A DNA stretch of 36,379 bases from contig PKXS01000029.1 in the NCBI GenBank assembly GCA_003132425.1, forward strand, positions 34,045 to 70,423, given 5' to 3'. The translations under genes were made by a program, and so were the position numbers. Positions 1-7,730 of this stretch are shown in pieces. The DNA is from Gammaproteobacteria bacterium (GTDB lineage Bacteria > Pseudomonadota > Gammaproteobacteria > Steroidobacterales > Steroidobacteraceae). Under the pieces are notes generated by a model, which did no database searches, was not told the origin of the DNA, and was given only the letters and a program-made list of their open reading frames with translations. Numbering within the stretch: the stretch's first letter is position 1; each line of letters starts with the position of its first letter.

Positions 1-46
1 GATTGCGCCGCCGATTTTCGTTACTTCGGTAGTTGAGCTCGCACAG

Positions 47-394
47 TTAAGGTTGCTGAGCGGTCAATTTCCGCCAGCCTTGTCGGGCGCGCTCGATATT
101 AGCTTGCGGCCGATCGAGGAAGTATTCCAGCGACGTGCCGCTCGAAAAACAATAGAGCTTGCCATCGTCCGGATTGGTCCAATTGAGGGAACAGTCGGCC
201 TTGATTCTAGCTCCCGCCGCAACGCCGAGCGGATCGAAGTTGTCAAATTCCCCCTTCATCGGTGTCGCAGGCACCCGCGCCTTCCAAATACCTTCGGCGT
301 CGGAGGAGCGCGACGCGCCGGGCTGCGCACTCGCCATGGCCGCGGTCGCCGCCAACAACGCGGAAAATCCTACGGCAATCCAAGAGTTCGGCAT
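47..394 (-). CDS. Small secreted YHS-like protein
   Basis: Encodes 115 residues starting at ATG. Residues 1-23 look like a Sec signal peptide (hydrophobic core ending in ASA), so the protein is probably periplasmic. The C-terminal half carries two cysteines (C68 and C82) and a Y-F-L-D-R-P segment at about 91-96. This resembles the metal-associated YHS fold, where a Cys-containing strand is followed by a Y/F-rich segment and a proline. The match is by eye and weak. It is divergent from the heavy-metal type RND operon and shares a 116-bp intergenic region with it, which suggests a link to metal handling. It could also be an unrelated small periplasmic protein; function unknown. Confidence 0.7.
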   Translation of the reverse strand: MPNSWIAVGFSALLAATAAMASAQPGASRSSDAEGIWKARVPATPMKGEFDNFDPLGVAAGARIKADCSLNWTNPDDGKLYCFSSGTSLEYFLDRPQANIERARQGWRKLTAQQP

Positions 395-439
395 GGCGCG
401 CCATCAATAGCTAAAACGCAGCGCCGCGTCAATCGGCGT

Positions 440-467
440 TTGACCTGACCGGAGCGGCGAGTATCAT
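440..467 (+). promoter_or_regulatory. Sigma-70-like promoter of the RND efflux operon
   Basis: A -35 hexamer TTGACC at 440-445 (5 of 6 to consensus) is followed after 16 bp by the -10 hexamer TATCAT at 462-467 (5 of 6). The predicted transcript starts near 474, giving a leader of about 37 nt before the GTG start of the first efflux gene. No clear operator dyad was seen next to it. Confidence 0.55.
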
Positions 468-510
468 TTCTACAAAACAACCCGCCGAATCGAGTGAAGA
501 AGTACTGCGC

Positions 511-1941
511 GTGAGCATCGTTGCCGATCAATTGGGGGCGAGGCAACGGCGCGCTGCGGCGGTTTGCTCGCTCGCCGGCATACTTGCCGGCTGCGTGGGT
601 TATCAGGCCGCGCCGCTCGAGCCGGCGCGCAGCGCCGATGAGTTTGCCGCGCGTCGACTCGATGATCCTCAACTGCGCGACGAAATCATCCGCATATTGC
701 CGCAGGCGGCGAAGAGCTGGCCGCAGGCATTGGATCGCGCCGAGTTGCTGGCAATCGCGCTGCTGCGCAACCCCCAGCTTGCGGTGGCTCACGCGCAATT
801 GCACGCGGCGCTGGCGCACGAGATCACCGTGGCCGAACCGCCGCAGCCCGACCTGACGCTCGAGTCCGAATACGCGCATCACGATGCGCATCCCTGGCTC
901 TACGGCCTGGAGCTGAACTGGCTGTTGCGTTCGCCGGAACGGCGGCGCCTCGAGACCGAGATCGCGCGGCTCGACACCAGCGATGCGCGCCTGCTGCTGA
1001 TGGATCAGGCCTGGACCGTGCGCCGCGAACTCGCGGCGGCGCTGTCCGACGCGAAATCGGCGCGCCGGCGCTTGGATCTGTTCGATCGATTGGCGCAGGC
1101 CCAGGATCGGTTGCTGGCCCTGGAGCGGCAGCGCGTGCAGGCCGGCGAGGACCCGCCCAGCGAACTCATCGCCGCCGAACAGGCGCGAATCGAGATCGAG
1201 CAGCAGCAAGCGGAGCTACGAGCGCTTGCCGATGCCGCGCAAGTCGCCGTGGCGAAAACACTTGGCTTGCCTCCGCAAGCGCTGGACGGAGTGAGCTTCG
1301 AGTGGCCGGATTGGGGCGACCCGCCTGCCGTGACCGAGGAGAAGCGGCGCGCGACGCGCGAGCAGGCGCTGCTATCCCGCGCGGATCTTGGCATCGCGAT
1401 TCAAGATTATGCAGCCGCGGAGGCGAAGCTCCAACTGGCAATCGCGCGGCAGTATCCGCAGTTTGAACTTGAGCCCGGCTACTACTGGGATCACGGCATC
1501 GCCAAATACCCGTTCGATGTCGGCTTCACTCTGCCGTTCAACGGCAACAAGGGCGAGATTGCCGAGGCGCGCGCCGGCCGCGAATTAGCCGGACAGCGCA
1601 TGCTGGCATTGCAGGGCGGCATTTACGGCGAGATTGCGGCTGCCGAGCGCGCCGAAGAAATCGCGCGCGCGAGCACCGCAGCCGCGCAGCGGCAATTGCG
1701 AGCGGCACAGCAGCAGCAGCAGCAGGCCGATCTTAGTTTGCGTTTGGGTGCCTCGGGGCCGCAGGACCAAGTCGGCGCGGACATTGCGGTGATGCGGGCC
1801 GAACTCGCGGCCGTGCAAATGCAAGCGCAGCTGCAAACCGCGCGCAACAATCTCGAGGACGCGCTGCATGCGCCGTTGTCCGGCCCCGAGCTCGCGTTGG
1901 CGAAGTCTCCGTCAGGAATTGCTGCCGGAGCAGGATCATGA
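511..1941 (+). CDS. TolC-family outer-membrane efflux lipoprotein (CzcC-like)
   Basis: Encodes 476 residues from a GTG start. The N-terminus ends in a lipobox (L-A-G-C, Cys at about 28), so it should be a lipoprotein anchored in the outer membrane. The rest is long, Ala/Gln/Glu-rich and helical, as in outer-membrane efflux (OEP) proteins whose coiled coils form the periplasmic tunnel. A six-residue Gln tract lies near residue 402. It is the first gene of a channel-adaptor-pump operon, and its stop overlaps the next start (ATGA). The order and the pump type indicate the CzcCBA/CusCBA arrangement. Family assignment is firm; the exported ion cannot be told from this subunit. Confidence 0.88.
   Translation: MSIVADQLGARQRRAAAVCSLAGILAGCVGYQAAPLEPARSADEFAARRLDDPQLRDEIIRILPQAAKSWPQALDRAELLAIALLRNPQLAVAHAQLHAALAHEITVAEPPQPDLTLESEYAHHDAHPWLYGLELNWLLRSPERRRLETEIARLDTSDARLLLMDQAWTVRRELAAALSDAKSARRRLDLFDRLAQAQDRLLALERQRVQAGEDPPSELIAAEQARIEIEQQQAELRALADAAQVAVAKTLGLPPQALDGVSFEWPDWGDPPAVTEEKRRATREQALLSRADLGIAIQDYAAAEAKLQLAIARQYPQFELEPGYYWDHGIAKYPFDVGFTLPFNGNKGEIAEARAGRELAGQRMLALQGGIYGEIAAAERAEEIARASTAAAQRQLRAAQQQQQQADLSLRLGASGPQDQVGADIAVMRAELAAVQMQAQLQTARNNLEDALHAPLSGPELALAKSPSGIAAGAGS
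1708..1725 (+). repeat. (CAG)6 trinucleotide tract
   Basis: Six perfect CAG units lie inside the outer-membrane channel gene and encode a run of Gln in a predicted helical region. A change by whole units would keep the frame. Probably a minor length-variable coding repeat. Confidence 0.8.
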
Positions 1942-2879
1942 GGCGGCCGATCAGAGTCTCGCGCCAGGCGGCAGTGTGCCTGCTATGGTGTTCCTCGCTG
2001 TGCGCCGCGCCGCAACCGGCGATGCCGACTCTCAACAGCGAGCAACAACACGCGGCGGGCATCGTGGTTGCACACCCGCTCGTGATGCAGGTGCCGCAAC
2101 GGACGGAGGCACTCGGGCTGGTACTCGATCCGGCATCCGTCATCGCCGATGCGGGTGAAAAAAACTCCGCCGCCGCCGCGCAGCAATCGGCATCGGCCGA
2201 ACTCGCGCGCTTGCGCGGCCTGTACGCGGCCGGCGGCGGCGCCTCGCTGAGAATGTTGCAGGCGGCGCAGGCGGATCAGGCGAAAGCACAGGCAGAGTCT
2301 GAGTCCGCGGCCGCGCGCTACCACCTGCGTTGGGGACCGATTGAGTCGCTGCCGGCGCTCGAGCGCCAGAAGTTGCTCGAAGCCGCGATAAGCGGCCGCA
2401 GCGCACTGCTGCGTGCTGAGGTCCCCGGCCGGCACAGTCTGGGTACGTTGCCGCGCACCGCGCTATTGGACGTGGACGGCATTGAAGTGCCCGGACGTGT
2501 CCTCGGGATTTCGCGGCAATCGACCGAATCGCAGAGCGTCGGCCTGCTGATCGAAGTGAAGAACGCACCCGCCGGGCTCGGGCCGGGAGCCCGCGTGCCG
2601 ATCGCCTTATTGTCGGCGCAGCGCTCGAGCTTGCTGGTGCCGCGCGAGGCGGTGCTGTACGACGAGAACGGCGCCTATGTCTACAAGCAATTGAGCCGGC
2701 AGCCAAACGAACAAAAGACGCGTTACGCGCCGGTGAAGGTGACCCTGCTGCTCGCCTACGGCGATGGCTGGCTGGTCGAGGGCGTGGACGACGATGACAA
2801 CATCGTCGTGCAAGGCGCCGGTGTATTGTGGTCGCTTCAGGGCATGGGCGGCCACGCCGTTGACGATGACGAGGACTAG
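1938..2879 (+). CDS. Short RND periplasmic adaptor (HlyD/CzcB-like membrane fusion protein)
   Basis: Encodes 313 residues. A signal peptide (residues 1-23, ending in C-A-A) is followed by a short helical hairpin region (about 70-130, Ala/Gln-rich) and then beta-rich adaptor domains with the typical V-P-R-E-A-V segment near residue 233. It links the outer-membrane channel to the inner-membrane pump. It is shorter than usual CzcB/CusB proteins (commonly about 380-500 residues), and I see no N-terminal His/Met-rich metal-binding domain. It ends in an acidic D-D-D-E-D tail that could bind cations. The start overlaps the channel gene's stop; the pump follows 32 bp downstream. Family confident, substrate unknown. 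Confidence 0.82.
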   Translation: MRRPIRVSRQAAVCLLWCSSLCAAPQPAMPTLNSEQQHAAGIVVAHPLVMQVPQRTEALGLVLDPASVIADAGEKNSAAAAQQSASAELARLRGLYAAGGGASLRMLQAAQADQAKAQAESESAAARYHLRWGPIESLPALERQKLLEAAISGRSALLRAEVPGRHSLGTLPRTALLDVDGIEVPGRVLGISRQSTESQSVGLLIEVKNAPAGLGPGARVPIALLSAQRSSLLVPREAVLYDENGAYVYKQLSRQPNEQKTRYAPVKVTLLLAYGDGWLVEGVDDDDNIVVQGAGVLWSLQGMGGHAVDDDED

Positions 2880-2911
2880 GGCGTACGTCATCGTGCTAGG
2901 GGGCGTGACGC

Positions 2912-5900
2912 ATGCTTGACGCCATTGTGCGCGCCTCCCTGGGCAGCCCGCGCATCATTACTGCGCTGGCCTGCCTGATCGCCGTTCTCGGAGCCGCGGC
3001 GCTCATCGACGCGCGCTTCGACGTATTTCCGGATTTCGCCCCGCCGCATGTGCTGCTGCAAACCGAGGCACCCGGGCTCGATGCGACTCAGGTCGAAGCG
3101 CTGGTCACGCGGCCGCTGGAAGGACTGCTGGCCGGCACCGAGAACGTGAAGACGGTGCGTTCGACGTCGAGCCAGGGCCTCTCCGCGATCCAGGTGGTAT
3201 TCGATCGCGGCGGCGATCCGTACCGCCAGCGTCAAGTCGTGACCGAGCGTCTGGCCGAGTTCGCCGGACTGCTTCCCGACGGCGTCGGCGCGCCGCTGCT
3301 GTCGCCCTTGAGCTCCTCGATGGAGTACTTGGTGCACTTCGGTTACACCAGCGATCGGTTGTCGCCGCTCGAATTGCGCGATCTGGTGCAATGGTCCGTC
3401 AAACCGCAGATTCTCGCGGTTCCGGGCGTGGCGCAAGCGCAGATCTTCGGCGGCGAAGTACGCGAGCGCCTAATCGAGGTCGATCCCATCAAATTGGCCG
3501 CAGCGGGGTTCAGCCTCGACGATGTGTTGGCCACCGCGAAGCGCGCGACCGCGTTGATCGGTGGCGGCTACCTCGAGACCTCCACCCAGCGCATCGTGAT
3601 CCAGGCGCAAGCGCCCGGCGCCACTCCTGCGGCGCTGGCCGGGGCAGTCATCGGCACGCGCGGCGGCGTCCCGGTGCGCCTTGGCGATGTTGCGACGGTG
3701 CGCGACGGCGCCGAACCGCGCTTTGGCGATGCGCTGATCCAAGGTACGCCCGGCATTCTGATCGAAACGTCCACTCAGTTCGGAGCGAACACGCTCGAAG
3801 TCTCGCGCGCGCTCGAACAACGGCTCGACTCGCTGGTACCGGTGCTGGCCAAGCAAGGCGTTACCTATCATCCTGCACTGCTGCGGCCCGCAAGCTTCAT
3901 CGAAAGCGCCATCGAAAAGCTGCAGATTTCGCTGGCAATAGGCGCGGTACTGGTCGTGACGCTGCTGTTGTGGATATTGCGGGACTGGCGCGGAGCGCTG
4001 GTGTCATTCAGCGCGATTCCGCTGACTCTGTTGACCGCGGTTTGTATTCTCGAAGCGTTGGGACTGAGCCTGAACACGATGACGCTGGGCGGTCTCGTCG
4101 TTGCACTCGGCGTGGTCGTGGACGACGCGGTGATCGATGTCGAAAATATTCTGCGCCGCCGCCGCAACGCGCCGCCTGATTCGGACATTCGCGAATTGTT
4201 CTTGGGCGCATCGCTCGAGGTGCGGCGGCCCGTGTTCTATGCGACCGCAGCGGTGGCGGTGGCGTTCCTGCCCATCCTGATGATGACCGGGCTGCAAGGT
4301 GCATTCTTCCGGCCGCTGTCGATTTCGTTTCTGCTGGCGGTCGGCCTGTCCCTGTTGACCGCGATGAGCGCGACACCGGCATTGTGCGCGCTGACGATGG
4401 CGCGCCATCAGCCCAAGCCCGAGGCGGCCTTTCTGCGACGCTTCAAGCGCCGGCAACTAAGCACGATTAACTGGTTGAATGAACGGCCGCGAGCGCTGCT
4501 GGCGATTCTTCTTGTGAGCGGTATTGCGGGAATTGCCTGCGTTCCCATGCTCGGCGCGCGTTTGCTGCCGGATTTCCGCGAGAACTACCTAATCGCGCAC
4601 GCGTCCTTAAGGCCGGGAATATCGCTGACAGAAACCACGCGGGTGGGTGAGAAAATCTCCAAGGAGCTGATCGCGATTCCCGGCGTCAAGAGTGTCGCCG
4701 AGCAGATCGGGCGGGCCGAAAATGGGCAGGATCCGGATGCGCCGAACAAGAGCGAATTCGAGGTCCAGATCGATCCGCGGCAAGGCCATAGCGCGTCCGC
4801 AATCGATGCCGCCATCCGCGATGTCTTCGACGATTATCCGAATCAACTGGTGGAAATCTACTCGGTACTGGCCGAGCGCATCGGCGAGACGTTGACCGGC
4901 GAGTCGGCGCCCTTTTCCATCAGCGTCATCGGCTCCGATCTCGATGCCGACGATCGTGTCGGCGCGCGAATCGTCGACGTATTGCAGGCTCTACCCGGCA
5001 CCGGCAACGTGCGTTTGACGGTTCCGCCGCGTCAGGTGGAACTGCGCCTGGAGCTGCGCCCCGAACAGATGGCCCTGTATGGTCTGCAGGCGGCGGACGT
5101 ACTGCAGACCGTCAACGCGGCCTATCATGGCAGCGTTGCTGCCGAGCTCAGCCAAGCGGATCGCAGCGTGCCGGTGGTGGTGCGGGTCGGCGGCGCCGGC
5201 GCGAATCCGCAGGCGATCGGCGCGCTGTTAATCCGCGGGCGCGACGGCGCACTGACGCCGCTGTCGGCAGTGGCGAAAATCGAGACGGTACTGGCGCGCA
5301 GCCTCATCGATCATGAGGATGGCCTGCGCCGGCAGATCGTCGTTGCGTCGCCGAAGAACGCCGACCAGGCCGGTTATGCAAGATCCGCGCGCCGGGCGAT
5401 TGCGGCGAAAATCGAACTTCCGCCGGGTGTGTTTCTGCGCTTCGGCGGCGTGGCCGAAGCGCACGCGGCGGCCGCCAGCGAATTGCTCCTGCATTCGATT
5501 GCGGCATTCGTGCTGATCGTCTTGATGCTATCCCTGGCATTCGGTCATGCCCGGCACGTGTTGATCGTGATGCTGGCGCTGCCGAGCACTCTGATCGGCG
5601 GCGTTGCCGCAGTGGCCGTGACCGGCGGCACGCTCACGTTGGGCGCGATGGTCGGCTTCGTCGCGCTGTTCGGGATGGCTGCGCGCAATACCATCCTGCT
5701 TGTGTCGCACTATGACCATCTGGTGAGCAAGGAGGCCCAACCCTGGAATCTCGCTACCGCATTGCGCGGCGCCGAAGAAAGGCTGACGCCGGTGCTGCTC
5801 ACCTCCGCGCTGACGGCCTTGGCGCTGCTGCCCGTCGCCCTGCAATTGCACCAGCCCGGCCACGAGATCGAAGGGCCGATGGCAGTGGTAATCCTGGGCG

Positions 5901-5974
5901 GACTGGTGTCTTCTACGCTGGTCAGTCTGCTGCTGATTCCACCGTTGGCGGCGCGCTGGCTGCGGCCCTCCTGA
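2912..5974 (+). CDS. RND efflux pump, heavy-metal (HME/CusA-CzcA) type
   Basis: Encodes 1020 residues, the normal length for an RND pump with 12 membrane segments and two large periplasmic loops. An AGGGGG ribosome site sits 8 bp before the ATG. The fourth membrane segment carries A398-x-G400-x3-D404-D405, D409 and E411. The layout resembles the copper/silver-type A-x-G-x3-D motif rather than the D-F-G-x3-D-G motif of zinc/cobalt CzcA, but with two extra acidic residues (D405, D409). It forms a tripartite complex with the two upstream products and should export a cation or other substrate using the proton gradient. HME membership is likely; the substrate is not decided by sequence alone. The gene order channel-adaptor-pump supports the call. 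Confidence 0.9.
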   Translation: MLDAIVRASLGSPRIITALACLIAVLGAAALIDARFDVFPDFAPPHVLLQTEAPGLDATQVEALVTRPLEGLLAGTENVKTVRSTSSQGLSAIQVVFDRGGDPYRQRQVVTERLAEFAGLLPDGVGAPLLSPLSSSMEYLVHFGYTSDRLSPLELRDLVQWSVKPQILAVPGVAQAQIFGGEVRERLIEVDPIKLAAAGFSLDDVLATAKRATALIGGGYLETSTQRIVIQAQAPGATPAALAGAVIGTRGGVPVRLGDVATVRDGAEPRFGDALIQGTPGILIETSTQFGANTLEVSRALEQRLDSLVPVLAKQGVTYHPALLRPASFIESAIEKLQISLAIGAVLVVTLLLWILRDWRGALVSFSAIPLTLLTAVCILEALGLSLNTMTLGGLVVALGVVVDDAVIDVENILRRRRNAPPDSDIRELFLGASLEVRRPVFYATAAVAVAFLPILMMTGLQGAFFRPLSISFLLAVGLSLLTAMSATPALCALTMARHQPKPEAAFLRRFKRRQLSTINWLNERPRALLAILLVSGIAGIACVPMLGARLLPDFRENYLIAHASLRPGISLTETTRVGEKISKELIAIPGVKSVAEQIGRAENGQDPDAPNKSEFEVQIDPRQGHSASAIDAAIRDVFDDYPNQLVEIYSVLAERIGETLTGESAPFSISVIGSDLDADDRVGARIVDVLQALPGTGNVRLTVPPRQVELRLELRPEQMALYGLQAADVLQTVNAAYHGSVAAELSQADRSVPVVVRVGGAGANPQAIGALLIRGRDGALTPLSAVAKIETVLARSLIDHEDGLRRQIVVASPKNADQAGYARSARRAIAAKIELPPGVFLRFGGVAEAHAAAASELLLHSIAAFVLIVLMLSLAFGHARHVLIVMLALPSTLIGGVAAVAVTGGTLTLGAMVGFVALFGMAARNTILLVSHYDHLVSKEAQPWNLATALRGAEERLTPVLLTSALTALALLPVALQLHQPGHEIEGPMAVVILGGLVSSTLVSLLLIPPLAARWLRPS

Positions 5975-6027
5975 GCGATAATGAGCGATCTGGCGACAAC
6001 GTATCTTCGACACAAGGACCCATGACT

Positions 6028-6552
6028 ATGAAAATGATCACCACTGCGTTCGCGATATCCGTACTGGCGTCCGGCCTATGCATGGCTGCGGCTCCGCAAC
6101 TGCATGTCCGCAAGACGATCACCATCGACGCTTCCGCCGATAAAGTCTGGCACCTGGCAAAAAACTTCGACGGCTTGAACGCTTGGCATCCGGCCGTCGC
6201 CAAGGACGAGATTCTCGAGGGCAGCAATGATAGGGTCGGCGCGGTACGCTTGCTGACGCTGAAGGGCGGCGGAACGGTCAAGGAGAAGCTGCTTGGCTTC
6301 GACTCCTCGGGGCGCATGTTCAAATATGCCATTCTCGAGAGCGTACTGCCGGTGAGCGGCTACTCCTCGACCTTCGTCGTGAAATCCATCGGCAAGGACA
6401 AGGCTTCGGTCACTTGGTCGGGCAGGTTCCAGCGCAAGAATCTCGGCGACAACCCGGCCGACAATGAAAACGACAAGACCGCGGTCGACACCATCAGCGG
6501 CGTATACCAGTCGGGCCTGGACAACCTCAAGAAGGTCATCGAGGCGCAGTAG
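6028..6552 (+). CDS. Exported SRPBCC-fold protein (MxaD / polyketide cyclase-like)
   Basis: Encodes about 174 residues. I chose the ATG at 6028 because the AAGGA at 6014-6018 lies 9 nt before it; the in-frame ATG at 6022 is only 3 nt away. Residues 1-22 form a signal peptide ending in A-A-A. The mature part has the SRPBCC/START-like pattern: an early beta strand, the segment D-K-V-W with F-D-G-L-N-x-W-H-P after it, and a C-terminal helix with Y-Q-x-G-L-x-N-L-K. Such folds bind hydrophobic ligands in a deep cavity. It begins 53 nt after the RND pump and may be cotranscribed with it, which would suggest a periplasmic ligand-binding role. That link is inference. Confidence 0.8.
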   Translation: MKMITTAFAISVLASGLCMAAAPQLHVRKTITIDASADKVWHLAKNFDGLNAWHPAVAKDEILEGSNDRVGAVRLLTLKGGGTVKEKLLGFDSSGRMFKYAILESVLPVSGYSSTFVVKSIGKDKASVTWSGRFQRKNLGDNPADNENDKTAVDTISGVYQSGLDNLKKVIEAQ

Positions 6553-6583
6553 CGCCAGCGTGCGGCTCGTTGTGCGATGAGGA

Positions 6584-6618
6584 GTGCCCGGCGAGGGGAT
6601 TCGCCGGGCACTTTATTT
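6584..6618 (+). terminator. Intrinsic terminator after the SRPBCC gene
   Basis: A perfect 11-bp GC-rich stem (6584-6594 with 6601-6611) closes a 6-nt loop and is followed by TTTATTT. It lies 31 nt after the SRPBCC stop and likely ends the efflux/SRPBCC transcript. Confidence 0.88.
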
Positions 6619-6645
6619 CACGAAGCCGCCAAGGTGAGAAAATAG

Positions 6646-6996
6646 ATGATAACGATCATATTGTTGTTTTTTTCCAATGTTTTCATGACCTTTGCCTGGT
6701 ACGGCCATCTTAAATACGGCCACTCGTGGCCGCTGTGGAAAGCCATTCTCGTATCCTGGCTGATTGCCTTGCTGGAGTACTGCCTCGCAGTACCCGCCAA
6801 CCGGCTGGGCTTCGGTACGTTTACCGGTTTCCAGCTGAAGATCGTTCAAGAGGCGATTACGGTGACGGTTTTCATCATCTTTTCCATCACCTTTCTGAAG
6901 GAAAAAATGGCGTGGAATTACGCGCTATCCTTTGTGCTGCTCATGGCCGCCGTTTTTGTCGCGTTCGCCTTCAGGCCGAACGCCGGGATCGGATAG
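6646..6996 (+). CDS. DUF486 (COG3169-like) small membrane protein
   Basis: Encodes 116 residues with four predicted membrane helices and little else. The N-F-V/F-M-T-F-A-W-Y-G-H-L segment, the P-A-N-R-x-G segment and the F-T-x-x-Q-L-K-x-x-Q-E motif fit the DUF486 family of small DMT-like inner-membrane proteins. An AAGGTGAG ribosome site lies at 6631-6638 before the ATG. It follows the terminator, so it is probably a separate unit. Its transport role, if any, is unknown. Confidence 0.85.
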   Translation: MITIILLFFSNVFMTFAWYGHLKYGHSWPLWKAILVSWLIALLEYCLAVPANRLGFGTFTGFQLKIVQEAITVTVFIIFSITFLKEKMAWNYALSFVLLMAAVFVAFAFRPNAGIG

Positions 6997-7004
6997 CGGG
7001 CGCT

Positions 7005-7079
7005 TCAAGCCGCGAGCGCGATCTCGACCCGTTTGTTGTGCTTATAGGCGTCGTGCCGGAATAGCAGATCTGTGCTCAT
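7005..7079 (-). pseudogene. Possible decayed C-terminus of an OmpA-family protein
   Basis: A 24-codon minus-strand reading frame ends in H-N-K-R-V-E-I-A-L-A-A then stop. That closely resembles the C-terminal N-R-R-V-E-I segment of the peptidoglycan-binding OmpA/MotB domain. No upstream OmpA domain is present; the neighbouring minus-strand gene is unrelated. It may be a relic or chance; the evidence is a single short motif. Confidence 0.2.
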
Positions 7080-7099
7080 GGCAGGATGTTGACCGCGAG

Positions 7100-7630
7100 C
7101 TACGGAGAGGAGGCCAACTCGAGCTGCATCAGCCGCGGCCCTTCCACTTTGCCGATCTGCAGCGACGTGTCGTAGAGCACCACGCTGAAGCCGATCAGGG
7201 CAATCAGAACGGCAATCGATACTTTCAAGTGGCGGGACTCGAAGGTTTCGATCGATCGCGCAAAGCCGATCAGCGCCAGCACCGCGGCCACCACGACGAT
7301 GGCGTCAACGCTCGCCCGCTGCCAATAGCTGCCCCCCAAGTGCAGCCACATGCCGAATTCATCGAAAGTCAGCGCCATGGCCGCGCCGTACAGCAGCGCG
7401 GCGATGCTCAAGGATCTTCCTTTCGGCATCCAGAACAGCACATAGGCGCTGACCGCGGAGAGCAGAAAGATGCCGTAGTTGAGGTGATGCACGTGGGTGC
7501 CGCGCATAAAGAAATACAGGTTCGGCATCCGATGCGACATGATCAGAAACACCAGGGTGCGCGCGGCGATGAATGTCAGAATGAAGCCGAACAGAGCTCG
7601 ACGGGCGAGCGGGTTCGATTCGGTGGGCAC
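7100..7630 (-). CDS. Uncharacterised integral membrane protein with His/Asp/Glu clusters
   Basis: Encodes 176 residues. The start is GTG at 7630, supported by a GGAGAG ribosome site 8 nt upstream. About five membrane helices are predicted (roughly 12-31, 50-67, 73-91, 107-124, 136-153). Before the second helix lies H46-x-H48-H49, and after the third D90-E91-F-x-M-W-L-H97. These acidic and His groups at membrane boundaries look like a possible metal or active site. I do not recognise a named family. It is divergent from murJ across a 100-bp gap and convergent with the DUF486 gene. Confidence 0.75.
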   Translation of the reverse strand: MPTESNPLARRALFGFILTFIAARTLVFLIMSHRMPNLYFFMRGTHVHHLNYGIFLLSAVSAYVLFWMPKGRSLSIAALLYGAAMALTFDEFGMWLHLGGSYWQRASVDAIVVVAAVLALIGFARSIETFESRHLKVSIAVLIALIGFSVVLYDTSLQIGKVEGPRLMQLELASSP

Positions 7631-7730
7631 TTAAATTGCTCTCCGGCGGTTGCTCTTGACGGCACCTAGAATGCGCTGAGGTCGCGTCCCGAGGCAAACC
7701 TTGTAGACTATCTCCTAAGTCCAGGCAAAC

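Noticed and set aside
53-448. Plus-strand open frame of 131 codons at the left end
   Set aside because: Arg-rich, antisense to the YHS-like gene with its signal peptide, no ribosome site and no recognisable domain.
7656-7684. TTGACG upstream of murJ as a promoter
   Set aside because: No acceptable -10 hexamer at 16-18 bp.
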